Origin: an uncultured bacterium | Lineage (GTDB): Bacteria > Bacteroidota > Bacteroidia > Bacteroidales > Bacteroidaceae | Direction of reading: 5' to 3' | DNA length: 44,593 bases | NCBI GenBank assembly: GCA_946546825.1 | Contig: CAMNOK010000008.1 | Coordinates: forward strand, 1-44,593 | Part shown: one piece after another, positions 18,987 through 28,155 of the stretch | How positions within the stretch are numbered: position 1 is the stretch's first letter | Layout of the letters: every line of letters begins with the position of its first letter | Program-made: the position numbers and the translations under genes | The notes under the pieces: model-generated | Seen by the model: the letters and a program-made list of their open reading frames with translations, nothing else | Told to the model about the DNA's origin: nothing | The model's database searches: none

Positions 18987-19043
18987 TCATTCAAAAGGGC
19001 ATAGAAATCATGCAGTGCACGATTTCTATGCTTTGCTGAATGA
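18987..19043 (+). terminator. Long hairpin downstream of the HTCS
   Basis: Inner perfect 11-bp stem GCATAGAAATC/GATTTCTATGC (18999-19031), extended outward by TCATTCA/TGAATGA. Confidence 0.75.
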
Positions 19044-19126
19044 TATAATATCCTATGTACATACGCGTATTTGTTATATTTGCGCCAGAATTCAATCAAA
19101 TTAACAAATAACTAAAAATCAAGCGT

Positions 19127-22100
19127 ATGAAAAAATTTATTCAACTATTGACAATGATGACTGTCTTCTTCCACATGTCTGCCTTGGCAGATACACAGTG
19201 GACGGGCGCCAGTGAAATTGTTTCCGGCACCAAGTATTACATCGTCAATGTGGAGACGGGTATGTATCTCACCACGCACGATGATGGGAAATACTCCACT
19301 CGTGCCTGCATCGGTACCGTACCTTTTTACATTGCTACCGTAACAGAGAAAGATAATGGCGACTGTTACGAAATCAAATTTGAAAGTGATAGCCGTATAT
19401 TAAAATATGAAAATTCCGGGATTTGGACGGACGGAAGTTCCAGTACTTCTGGTGATAGAAGACGCTTTTATATCACAAAGGTAGGTGACACCAACAACTT
19501 CCGCATCCAAAACAAGCATAAGTCAGGTGATGGCGGCTATCTTGCGCCTGAAAAATCGACAGTGTATTCTAATCTCGTTTATAATAGTACTAATGAGGAT
19601 CTCACCCTCTGGCGCTTTGTGTCGGTTGATGAAATCACAAGCACGATGGAGTCTTCCACTACAGCTTTGAATCCTACAGACATAACTCTGTTATTCCCTA
19701 TTGCCGATTGTCAAAAGATATCCACAGTTCAAAGCCAATGGGATAGCTACAGCTCTAGCAATTGGGATAACAAGTCTGGTGATAATAATCCTGCAAATAT
19801 TGTAGGTGACGAAATTGAGAAATGGAGTGAAAGTGCTAATTTAGGAAATGCTACCCTCTACTATACCAAGAGTGAATTACCCAATGGATTATACCAAGTT
19901 TCTGCCAATATGATGTCTGGTCATACAAGCCATAGGGATGATGCTGAATATGGCGGATTTTATCTTGTTGCCAATGACAATCAGACCGAGGTCAAGACAA
20001 AATATAGAGAAGCTCCCGTATTCAGTGTACAGGTTCTTGTGACAGATGGAACTTTGAAGATTGGTGTAAAACGAGAGTCGTGTAAAAGTACTTGGGTGAT
20101 GGTCGATAATTTCAGTGTGGAGTATATTAAGAGTATGCGCAGTATATTACAAGACGAGATTATCGAAGCTACCACATTGGCTAACTCTGGAGAACTGAGT
20201 GCAACGGATGAGGATGATTTGAGAGCAGCCATTGCTATTGCCCAGACTGCCGCCGATGCAGTAGAATATGATAATGACGTATTGACAAAGGCCTACAATG
20301 CCCTGCTTGCAGCAGAAGCTACTGCCCGCGACGGATGGGGAACGGCTTCTGTGGATAATCCCAAGGAGGTGGATGCTGTGCAGAATGGTGATTTTGAGTC
20401 CTCTTCTGAAGGTTGGAGCAAGAGTAGCAACCTCTCTGGAAACAGAAATAATATCACACGTATCACCGAACAAGACAGCTACGACAATTCCGAAGGTGCT
20501 TTCAGCGGAGAGAAATTTTATGAGACCTGGGGAACATACGGGGATACAGGTTACCTTCAACAGGAGATTTCTGGTCTTCGTACCGGTCTCTATCGGGTTG
20601 ACATCAGTGCATTCGTGAAAGTCATCGCCGATAAGGGCACACAGTTTGTGTTTGCGAATAACGACCGGGTCTTTATCGATTCCAGGAACCCGAAGGCTTA
20701 TCAGATCCTCACATACGTTGAGGACGGCAACCTGAACATCGGTTTCCAACAGACCAATATGCAGAATGACTGGTTCGGTATTGACAATGTAGAACTCTAT
20801 TATGTAGGCACGGATGCCACACCTTATTATAATACAAATAAAGCGAAGGCTGAGGCCGTGCGTGATGGTGCTGACTTTGCCAATGTCAAGGGAACAGAGC
20901 GCTCAGCTCTGACCACTGCCATTGCTGCCACTCCTGCAGACAATGCTGAGAAGATTACAGCTGCACAGGCTCTTGCTACTGCCTGCAACACTGTGGCTGC
21001 CGCACGCTGGGCATACGACCTGCTCGCTAACGAGATTACTCGTGCCACAGCAATTGAAGCTTCTACCACGGCTGCTACTACGGCATGGAATGCCGCTGAC
21101 GCTACGGCAGAGAGCGTGAAGGAAGCCTACAATGCCCTGAACGTTGTAGAGGATGCTGCTCTTTCTGCCAAATATCCTATGGTTATCACTTCTTCCAAAA
21201 TCGGGGCTTGGACAGACTCAAAAATAAAAACCAACAGTGGCCAGCACTGGAAAGGTGGAGATAGTGGTGAAAGTTATCAAGAGTCCAACGGATGGGATGA
21301 TAGCAGTTGGAGCAGCAATCGCACCCAGGCCATTGTGCTGCCAGCTGGAGAATATCTCTTCAAGGTGGCATGCCGCGCATCCGGCAATGCTACTCTTGCC
21401 ATCACGGTGAATGGTGTTACGCAGTATGCACCGCAGAACGGAAGTTCCGGCATAGGTATCAACAGGAGCGGCGAAGCAAGCTTTAATTACAGTGACGATT
21501 TTTCCAATAGTAGTAACGGCTATGGCTGGCAGTGGCGCTACTTCCCCGTTACGTTGGAGGATGAGGGCTATCTGACCATCGACTTCAGCGGCTACAGCAA
21601 CCGCAACCATGAATACTTCTCCATCTGCGACTATACCCTGCTGGCAAAGCCCCAGGAAATCAGTCTGGATGAAGAGGTGACCTACGACTGTTATTCACAG
21701 CATTATAGTAATGTGACCATCAAGCGCACGCTGACCGCTGGAAAGTGGAACACCTTGATATTGCCCTTCGAAGTGACGAGAGCAGAACTGGAAGAGGCCT
21801 TCGGCAAGGGAACACGCGTGGCCGAATATGATGGTATCGACGGTGAGATTGTGAACTTCAAATCGAATACCGGTGACCTTGCTGCCCATACACCCTACTT
21901 GGTGAATCCTGTAGAAGTCAGCGAAGGCAACACCTATACGTTCAACCAGAAATACCTGCCCCTTGCTGAAAGCACTTCTGTGGAAAAAGACAATGTCGAG
22001 TTCGCTGGTAACTACACTGCTTGTGCTTATATTGCAGAGGGTGACTACTTCTTTGGAAGCAACAATACGTTCTACCGTTCAACAGGCATATCAAGGATCA

Positions 22101-22318
22101 ATGCCTACAGGGCATACTTCCACTATACCGGCGGAGGCGAGTTGGCACGCATCAGCAGCTTCACCATCAATGGCGAGACCATTACCGGCATCGACGGATT
22201 AACGGTGAAGGATGAAAGCGTAAAAGATTCCGCATACTATGACCTGCAAGGCCGTAAGGTTGCTCAGCCTCAGAAGGGTCTCTACATTGTGAATGGAAAA
22301 AAAGTTGTGATAAAATAA
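19127..22318 (+). CDS. Large secreted modular protein (lectin-like N-terminus, repeated CBM-like modules, FIVAR-like helical region, C-terminal sorting-like tail); no catalytic domain recognised
   Basis: 1063 aa; signal peptide, GTKYYIVNVETGMYLT lectin-like segment, NGDFESSSEGWS…IDNVELYYVG module, tail YYDLQGRKVAQPQKGLYIVNGKKVVIK. Confidence 0.8.
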   Translation: MKKFIQLLTMMTVFFHMSALADTQWTGASEIVSGTKYYIVNVETGMYLTTHDDGKYSTRACIGTVPFYIATVTEKDNGDCYEIKFESDSRILKYENSGIWTDGSSSTSGDRRRFYITKVGDTNNFRIQNKHKSGDGGYLAPEKSTVYSNLVYNSTNEDLTLWRFVSVDEITSTMESSTTALNPTDITLLFPIADCQKISTVQSQWDSYSSSNWDNKSGDNNPANIVGDEIEKWSESANLGNATLYYTKSELPNGLYQVSANMMSGHTSHRDDAEYGGFYLVANDNQTEVKTKYREAPVFSVQVLVTDGTLKIGVKRESCKSTWVMVDNFSVEYIKSMRSILQDEIIEATTLANSGELSATDEDDLRAAIAIAQTAADAVEYDNDVLTKAYNALLAAEATARDGWGTASVDNPKEVDAVQNGDFESSSEGWSKSSNLSGNRNNITRITEQDSYDNSEGAFSGEKFYETWGTYGDTGYLQQEISGLRTGLYRVDISAFVKVIADKGTQFVFANNDRVFIDSRNPKAYQILTYVEDGNLNIGFQQTNMQNDWFGIDNVELYYVGTDATPYYNTNKAKAEAVRDGADFANVKGTERSALTTAIAATPADNAEKITAAQALATACNTVAAARWAYDLLANEITRATAIEASTTAATTAWNAADATAESVKEAYNALNVVEDAALSAKYPMVITSSKIGAWTDSKIKTNSGQHWKGGDSGESYQESNGWDDSSWSSNRTQAIVLPAGEYLFKVACRASGNATLAITVNGVTQYAPQNGSSGIGINRSGEASFNYSDDFSNSSNGYGWQWRYFPVTLEDEGYLTIDFSGYSNRNHEYFSICDYTLLAKPQEISLDEEVTYDCYSQHYSNVTIKRTLTAGKWNTLILPFEVTRAELEEAFGKGTRVAEYDGIDGEIVNFKSNTGDLAAHTPYLVNPVEVSEGNTYTFNQKYLPLAESTSVEKDNVEFAGNYTACAYIAEGDYFFGSNNTFYRSTGISRINAYRAYFHYTGGGELARISSFTINGETITGIDGLTVKDESVKDSAYYDLQGRKVAQPQKGLYIVNGKKVVIK

Positions 22319-22331
22319 AAACTCTGTAAAT

Positions 22332-22508
22332 ATGAAAAGACATTATATTTGCCCCCAGTGCCTGATGATGGGCATAAGGATAGGATCCATCTTGGCAGCC
22401 TCATATAGGGTGAATAACATCTTGGGTGATGATATCACCAATGAGGGAGACGATACCGAAGGCCAATGGGCCAGTGCCAGAAACAGCAGTCTATGGGATG
22501 AAGAATAA
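22332..22508 (+). CDS. Unlisted 58-aa small ORF (MKRHYICPQCLMMGIRIGSILAASYRVNNILGDDITNEGDDTEGQWASARNSSLWDEE)
   Basis: ATG 13 nt after the preceding stop; open to TAA 22506-22508; followed by a terminator hairpin. Confidence 0.55.
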   Translation: MKRHYICPQCLMMGIRIGSILAASYRVNNILGDDITNEGDDTEGQWASARNSSLWDEE

Positions 22509-22557
22509 CGTATTTTACGTTCATCTATGAATCATTTGAAGTTAGTTGTTATGATTG

Positions 22558-22587
22558 CCTCGCCTTCCTGTGTATAGGAAGGCGGGG
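22558..22587 (+). terminator. Hairpin terminator
   Basis: CCTCGCCTTCCT-gtgtat-AGGAAGGCGGGG (12-bp stem, one G·T) followed by ATTTTCC. Confidence 0.8.
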
Positions 22588-22650
22588 ATTTTCCCTATCT
22601 GCTACGATATGACAACACTCCGTGGACTGTCAAGGTAACAAAACCAGAAA

Positions 22651-25600
22651 ATGATGAAACGGAAATTGTTATTAACAAACCTGTTATTTATGGTTATCAA
22701 TCTGACATCCAGCGCACAGACACTGCCCGTGTTCAGTGACCTCGGAAACGAGACCTGGTATTATTTGCGCTTCCGGAGAGGAGGAGCAGTGGTACAGGAC
22801 ATGGGAGAGGGTGAGCAAGCGCTTACAAAGACCATCAACAAGGGGCAACCGTCACAGCTGTGGAAACTGGTCGGCACACCAGAGTCGTTTGAACTCGTCA
22901 GTCAGGACGGACGCTACCTTTATTATAACAGCGACTCCTGGAGCAATGACGGACGCTTTAAGACTGCCAGCGGGAAAAAAGGGAAGTTCACAATGGTTAG
23001 CTCAACATCCGCTTATACCCCCGCATGGGAAATCCAAACTCTTCAGACTCCAGGCAAGTCGCTCAACCAATGGGGCGGCTATGGTTCGGACTATGAGTTG
23101 GGAGCATGGGATGCTGGTGACGTGAACAATCCGCTGGCCTTTGTCCTTGAAGAGGACTTCGGCGGCATCAACCACCGACCGGCAAGCGTGGATGAATACA
23201 TCTACAAGCCGCATCTCGACTATCGTCCTGAGCACAAACAAACACTCTGGTACACCCTGCCCGTGACCGCACAGCACTGTGATGACCCCTGGATGGACTA
23301 TGCGCTGCCGATAGGCAACGGGCAGCTCGGTGCCATGGTCTTTGGAGGTATCCGCCGTGAGATGGTGCAGTTCAATGAGAAAACCCTCTGGGAAGGGTCT
23401 TCTGACGAGAGGGGAGCCTACCAGAGCTTCGGTTATCTCTACATGGACGACTTGACCGACATGTTCTCTGCTACGAGTGCGGAGAAGCCCGTCCGAAACT
23501 ATTTCCGGAACCTCGACTTGGAAACGGCAACGGCAAACGCATCATGGACAAGTCCCGACGAAGAGGTGACCTACACCCGAGAATACATCGCAAGCAATCC
23601 CGACCGCTGCATAGCCATTCATCTCAAGGCATCGGCCCCAGGATGCATCAGCCAACACATATTCTTATATAACCAGCATGAGAACGGTGCCGTCTATGCC
23701 GATGGAGAGGGAATGTTCTGCGGGGTGCTTGCCAAGCTGAGCTACTGTGCCCGGCTCAAGGTGATTCCCACTGGTGGCACGATGAAGACCCGCGATGACG
23801 GTATCTATGTGGAGAATGCCGACGAGGTATTGGTATTGCTCACGGCTGCCACTGATTTCTCGCCGACCATCCTCGGATATGTTGATACTTCCATGGACTT
23901 GAAGGCAGAGACCAAGGCCCGGGTGCAGAATGCTGCAGAACTGGGATGGGAGGAACTCTATAGCCGTCATGAAGCGGATTATCAAGCGCTCTTCGGGCGT
24001 GTCAACTTTGAAATCAACGGTTCTGTGAACGACTATCCCACCAACGTGCTGCTCAACCTCTACAACAAGAACTACAATAAGGCAAAGTTCCGTATGTTGG
24101 AAGAGTTGTATTTCCACTACGGCCGCTACTTGCTGATTGCTTCTTCCCGAGGTGTTGACATGCCCAACAACCTGCAGGGTATATGGAACCACAGCAACAG
24201 TCCTGCGTGGCAATGCGACATGCATGGAAACATCAATGTGCAGATGAACTACTGGCCGGCAGAGGTGACCAACCTGTCAGAGACGCACGATGCCTTCCTC
24301 AACTACATCTACAACATGGCAATGGTGCAACCCCAGTGGCGCTCGTATGTGAAAGACCGCTGCGGACAGACCGAGGGATGGGTTTGCTTCACAGAGAACA
24401 ACCTGTTCGGACATTGCACCTGGTGGCACAACGACTACTGCGAAGCCAATGCTTGGGACTGCTCACACCTCTGGCAGCACTACCGCTATACGCTCGACCG
24501 CGACTTCCTGCAGCACAAGGCGCTGCCCGTGATGATTAGCTGCTGCAGATTCTGGCTGCAGAGACTGGTGAAGGCCTCAGACGGAACCTACGAGTGTCCC
24601 AACGAGTGGTCGCCTGAGCACGGACCGTCGGAGAATGCCACGGCTCATTCCCAGCAGATTGTCTGGGACCTGTTCAACACCACCCTGCAGGGCATAGACA
24701 TCATCGGGGCAGAAGAGGCAGGAGCAGACAATGCCTTTATGGAGAAGATGAACCAGGTGTTCCCTCTTCTCGACAAAGGTCTGCACAGGGAAACCTATTA
24801 CGGAAACTTCGGAAGCCCGAGATACGGTGTGGAATACGGTGACGAGATCCTTCGGGAATGGAAATATACAGATTTCGTCTCTGGCAACGGAGGTGAGAGC
24901 AACCACCGCCATCTCTCACACCTCATGGCGCTCTATCCCCTGAACAACATTCCAAATTCTTCGGAGTATTTCCAACCGGCCGTGCGGGCGTTGCGGCTGC
25001 GCGGACTACAGAGCCAGGGATGGTCCATGGGATGGAAGATGAACCTCTATGCCCGGGCCTTGAGCGGCGAGGATTGTGCCGAGTTGTTCAAACTGGCTTT
25101 CCGCCACTCCTCAGACTATGTCATCAACATGTCATCGGAAGCCGGCGGTGTGTATTATAACTTGTTCGACTCCCATTCGCCGTTCCAGATAGACGGAAAC
25201 TTCGGCGTGTGTGCAGGCATGGCTGAGATGCTGCTGCAGAGCCATACCGACACCCTGCAGCTGCTGCCGGCATTACCTGCCATCTGGAAAAGCGGAATGA
25301 TGACGGGTCTGAAGGCAGTCGGCAATTTTGAGGTGGATCAATATTGGGAGGACATGGAACTGCAAAAAGTGGTGATACGCTCAGGAAGCGGTAGGGACTG
25401 TCACGTCAACTATCCCAATATCGCCTTGGCAAGTGTCACGGACGAGTTCGGCCGACCAGTAGGATTCAGCAAGTCAGGGAACGATGTCATCCACTTCCCC
25501 ACGACTGTCGGTGGCAGGTATATCATCCTCGCCGGAGGAGTTACGGACAAGGTTGACGTGCCGAGGCAGTCGGATATCATGATCGGATTCAATGGTCGTC

Positions 25601-25773
25601 AGGTCAGCGTGCAAGGCATCCAGGTCAGGCAGATGTCGGTCTATTCCACAAACGGTATCAGGGTAGCGACATCCACCGCTCCTGTCATCACCATGCCGCA
25701 GACAAAGGGTGTCTATGTGGACAAGGTGCTGACGGAACAGGGAGACACCATGGTGAAGGTCATAGCGATGTAA
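22651..25773 (+). CDS. Secreted GH95-family glycoside hydrolase (alpha-L-fucosidase-like) with N-terminal lectin-like extension
   Basis: 1040 aa; YALPIGNGQLGAMVFGG, NNLQGIWNHSNSPAWQCDMHGNINVQMNYWPAEV, NEWSPEHGPSENATAHSQQI, SPFQIDGNFGVCAGMAEML match GH95. Confidence 0.92.
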   Translation: MMKRKLLLTNLLFMVINLTSSAQTLPVFSDLGNETWYYLRFRRGGAVVQDMGEGEQALTKTINKGQPSQLWKLVGTPESFELVSQDGRYLYYNSDSWSNDGRFKTASGKKGKFTMVSSTSAYTPAWEIQTLQTPGKSLNQWGGYGSDYELGAWDAGDVNNPLAFVLEEDFGGINHRPASVDEYIYKPHLDYRPEHKQTLWYTLPVTAQHCDDPWMDYALPIGNGQLGAMVFGGIRREMVQFNEKTLWEGSSDERGAYQSFGYLYMDDLTDMFSATSAEKPVRNYFRNLDLETATANASWTSPDEEVTYTREYIASNPDRCIAIHLKASAPGCISQHIFLYNQHENGAVYADGEGMFCGVLAKLSYCARLKVIPTGGTMKTRDDGIYVENADEVLVLLTAATDFSPTILGYVDTSMDLKAETKARVQNAAELGWEELYSRHEADYQALFGRVNFEINGSVNDYPTNVLLNLYNKNYNKAKFRMLEELYFHYGRYLLIASSRGVDMPNNLQGIWNHSNSPAWQCDMHGNINVQMNYWPAEVTNLSETHDAFLNYIYNMAMVQPQWRSYVKDRCGQTEGWVCFTENNLFGHCTWWHNDYCEANAWDCSHLWQHYRYTLDRDFLQHKALPVMISCCRFWLQRLVKASDGTYECPNEWSPEHGPSENATAHSQQIVWDLFNTTLQGIDIIGAEEAGADNAFMEKMNQVFPLLDKGLHRETYYGNFGSPRYGVEYGDEILREWKYTDFVSGNGGESNHRHLSHLMALYPLNNIPNSSEYFQPAVRALRLRGLQSQGWSMGWKMNLYARALSGEDCAELFKLAFRHSSDYVINMSSEAGGVYYNLFDSHSPFQIDGNFGVCAGMAEMLLQSHTDTLQLLPALPAIWKSGMMTGLKAVGNFEVDQYWEDMELQKVVIRSGSGRDCHVNYPNIALASVTDEFGRPVGFSKSGNDVIHFPTTVGGRYIILAGGVTDKVDVPRQSDIMIGFNGRQVSVQGIQVRQMSVYSTNGIRVATSTAPVITMPQTKGVYVDKVLTEQGDTMVKVIAM

Positions 25774-25814
25774 TCATTATAGAAAGGCAAAGAAAATTGG
25801 AAAAAGGAATAGTA

Positions 25815-27692
25815 ATGTCAGGGAAACGATGGATGGCGGCGGTGCTGGTTGCCGTCCTGCAGGTTTCGAGTTTCGTCATGCACGCCTGGGGTCAGGCTCC
25901 CGAGCCGTTGCTTACCATAGCGTGTTTGTCAGATCTGCATAACCAGACGGATCTGATACAGGGTGATGTCAGTTCCGTCAGACTACGCGGAACCATACTT
26001 ACCACTTTGGCAGCCATCCGTCAGGAAGAGGATATTGACGTGATGGTGCTGGGCGGTGACTTTACCAGCGACTGCACGATACCCGAGGCCAACTGGGCAC
26101 AGGTGAGGAAGCTGATGAGAGAGGCTACACGGGCGGCTTTTCATGGCAAGAGCCAGAGGCCTGTCATCTATGTAACAGGCAATCACGACTATGAGGTTGC
26201 CAATGTCAGCGGCATTCCCAAGCCCTACAACGCCGCACGCTACTATGACTTTACCATGAAGAACGACATTGGCGTGCTTTCCGATGACGACAGCTTCTAT
26301 GAAGAGGCCGACAACGGGTCATCAGGCACCCTGCGGCTGCTGGCTGCCTACCACTATCGCATCAAGGACTTCGACTTCGTGGTACTGAACTGCGGCAAGA
26401 ACCTCGTCCATAACAACTGGAACTATTATTACTCGATGGAATCGGTGGAATGGGTGGGAAAGAAATTAGACCAGCTCTGCCAGCAGGACAGTCAGCGTAC
26501 CATCTTTTTCTGCGTGCATATTCCTTTTAGCGACTCCAACAGCATTTCCACTTCAGAGAAGGGAATAGGACACGGTATTCAGTCTGAGTGCTCCCAGAGA
26601 TTGAAGGAAATACTGGCGGCTCATCCCAACGTGGTGATGCTCTATGGACATGACCACGGCTACGACGATGCCTACACGCGTGAGAGGACATCCCAGCGGG
26701 TAACCCGCTATGACGAGTGGGGAGAGAAAATCGCTACCATTGATGACAACCATTTCGACGAGCCGATCTCCGGTCTCACCGATAATCAGGCAGAACAAGC
26801 GACATCAAAAAACTATTCCTTCCAAAACCAGGCCGATGAAAAATTTCTCACCTGGAAAGGAGGAATGGCCATGACAGACGCTTCCGCACCCTGCCGGCTG
26901 ACAGGGACAGGCGATGGAAGCTTCTATATGGAGATGAACAGGAGCGGCAAGTTCCTGACCTGTACCGAAGGGGGGGAATTCTGGGGCGGTGACAAGGTGA
27001 GCGTCAACCTCTATGAGATAGACTCCCAGACGGAAGAAAGCCTGACGGCACACCGCGTCAAGGAAATTCCCGATGACGGAATGTATATCGTGACAGGCAC
27101 CTGCGATTCACAGGCCTATGCCCTGGCAAACGACAAATGCGACCCGACATCCATTGCCATCAAGTTTGACGGAGTTCCTGTGACAATCACGGGCGAAACG
27201 CTGCAAATGCCCAACGACCCACGGGCCGTTTGGACGATACAAGGGGCGCGTCCCTCGTTCCTGTCGCAATTCATGGGGTCCATGCGTTATTACAGCAATG
27301 CCCTTGACGGGAATGTGGGACCAGTAAACTCGAAAATCGTACAGGCCCTCATGATCTATGTCTATTCTGATAGCATCGTGTTCCGCATCAAGAACTATGG
27401 AACAAGCGGCATCTTCAACACCTCCAGCGGAAAACTCCAGATCCTCTCCTCTCCGGCAGCCTATACCGTCCTCTATCAGCAGCCCTCAGAACAGACGACA
27501 GGCATTGTCGAACGGGATAAAGCAACCCTATCCACCGATCCCTCCCAAGGGAGGGGAGACCAGAGTGTCTATGACTTGCAAGGAAGAAAAGTGAAGAATC
27601 TTTCTTCTCCCCTTGGGGAGGATCAAGAGGGGTTAAAGCCTGGAATCTACATCATCAATGGGAGAAAGGTTGTCTGCCAGGGCTTCCGGTGA
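25815..27692 (+). CDS. Secreted calcineurin-like metallophosphoesterase with C-terminal sorting-like tail
   Basis: CLSDLHNQ, VLGGDFTSD, YVTGNHDYE, YGHDHGYDD metal-binding motifs; signal peptide after MSGKRWMAAV; tail VYDLQGRKV…GIYIINGRKVV. Start set inside ORF 25797..27692. Confidence 0.88.
   Translation: MSGKRWMAAVLVAVLQVSSFVMHAWGQAPEPLLTIACLSDLHNQTDLIQGDVSSVRLRGTILTTLAAIRQEEDIDVMVLGGDFTSDCTIPEANWAQVRKLMREATRAAFHGKSQRPVIYVTGNHDYEVANVSGIPKPYNAARYYDFTMKNDIGVLSDDDSFYEEADNGSSGTLRLLAAYHYRIKDFDFVVLNCGKNLVHNNWNYYYSMESVEWVGKKLDQLCQQDSQRTIFFCVHIPFSDSNSISTSEKGIGHGIQSECSQRLKEILAAHPNVVMLYGHDHGYDDAYTRERTSQRVTRYDEWGEKIATIDDNHFDEPISGLTDNQAEQATSKNYSFQNQADEKFLTWKGGMAMTDASAPCRLTGTGDGSFYMEMNRSGKFLTCTEGGEFWGGDKVSVNLYEIDSQTEESLTAHRVKEIPDDGMYIVTGTCDSQAYALANDKCDPTSIAIKFDGVPVTITGETLQMPNDPRAVWTIQGARPSFLSQFMGSMRYYSNALDGNVGPVNSKIVQALMIYVYSDSIVFRIKNYGTSGIFNTSSGKLQILSSPAAYTVLYQQPSEQTTGIVERDKATLSTDPSQGRGDQSVYDLQGRKVKNLSSPLGEDQEGLKPGIYIINGRKVVCQGFR
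27540..27620. repeat. Two G/C-rich palindromes (CCCTCCCAAGGGAGGG and CTCCCCTTGGGGAG), REP-like, inside the 3' end of the metallophosphoesterase gene
   Basis: 27540-27555 and 27607-27620, flanking the codons for VYDLQGRKV. Confidence 0.6.
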
Positions 27693-27693
27693 T

Positions 27694-28062
27694 TCAGGGT
27701 TTGAAGCCCTTTTGCCAGACAGCTTTTACCCCTTCACAAAAGTCATAGAGGATACGCCCGTCCGGAAGCCGGCGGCTCGATGGCAGGAAGCCGCAGACAA
27801 TGCGGGTGATGTGCTTCTTGATGCTGAACTGCTTGGGGGTCTCCACGCCGACACTTTCTACGCGGAGGCTGAAACGGCCGATGCCGGGAAGGACAACCGT
27901 CTTCCCGTCTGAGAGCTGTTCCTTCAAAATGTTCTGGAGCTCTATGATAACCCCATAGATATCACTCTCTGAGAAACTGCAGTTGCGGCAAGCCTGGGCT
28001 TTCATTGCTGTTGCCACGCAGAGGATAACAGCAAGGACGAAGAGTCTTTTACTTGTTTTCAT
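27694..28062 (-). CDS. HU/IHF-like DNA-binding domain protein with predicted N-terminal signal peptide
   Basis: 122 aa; MKTSKRLFVLAVILCVATAMKAQA (signal-peptide-like), then SESDIYGVIIELQNILKEQLSDGKTVVLPGIGRFSLRVES…ITRIVCGFLPSSRR as in HU-like proteins. Confidence 0.7.
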   Translation of the reverse strand: MKTSKRLFVLAVILCVATAMKAQACRNCSFSESDIYGVIIELQNILKEQLSDGKTVVLPGIGRFSLRVESVGVETPKQFSIKKHITRIVCGFLPSSRRLPDGRILYDFCEGVKAVWQKGFKP

Positions 28063-28095
28063 AGTCTTGAGTTTTTAGTTATTACTTCGATACTG

Positions 28096-28126
28096 TTGCA
28101 AGGATAATACTTTTTTCGTAACTTTG
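28096..28126 (+). promoter_or_regulatory. Bacteroidota-type promoter (TTG-N20-TAACTTTG) for the AGCS symporter
   Basis: TTG 28096-28098, 20-nt spacer, TAACTTTG 28119-28126; overlaps the GTG start of the listed ORF, so the true start is ATG 28156. Confidence 0.75.
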
Positions 28127-28155
28127 TGGCCGACAAGTCAGAAAAAACTTATCGG

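Noticed and set aside
22590-22740. Open frame RYDNTPWTVKVTKPENDETEIVINKPVIYGYQSDIQ upstream of and overlapping GH95
   Set aside because: GH95 start with a clear signal peptide at 22651 explains the region; no homology recognised for the alternative frame.
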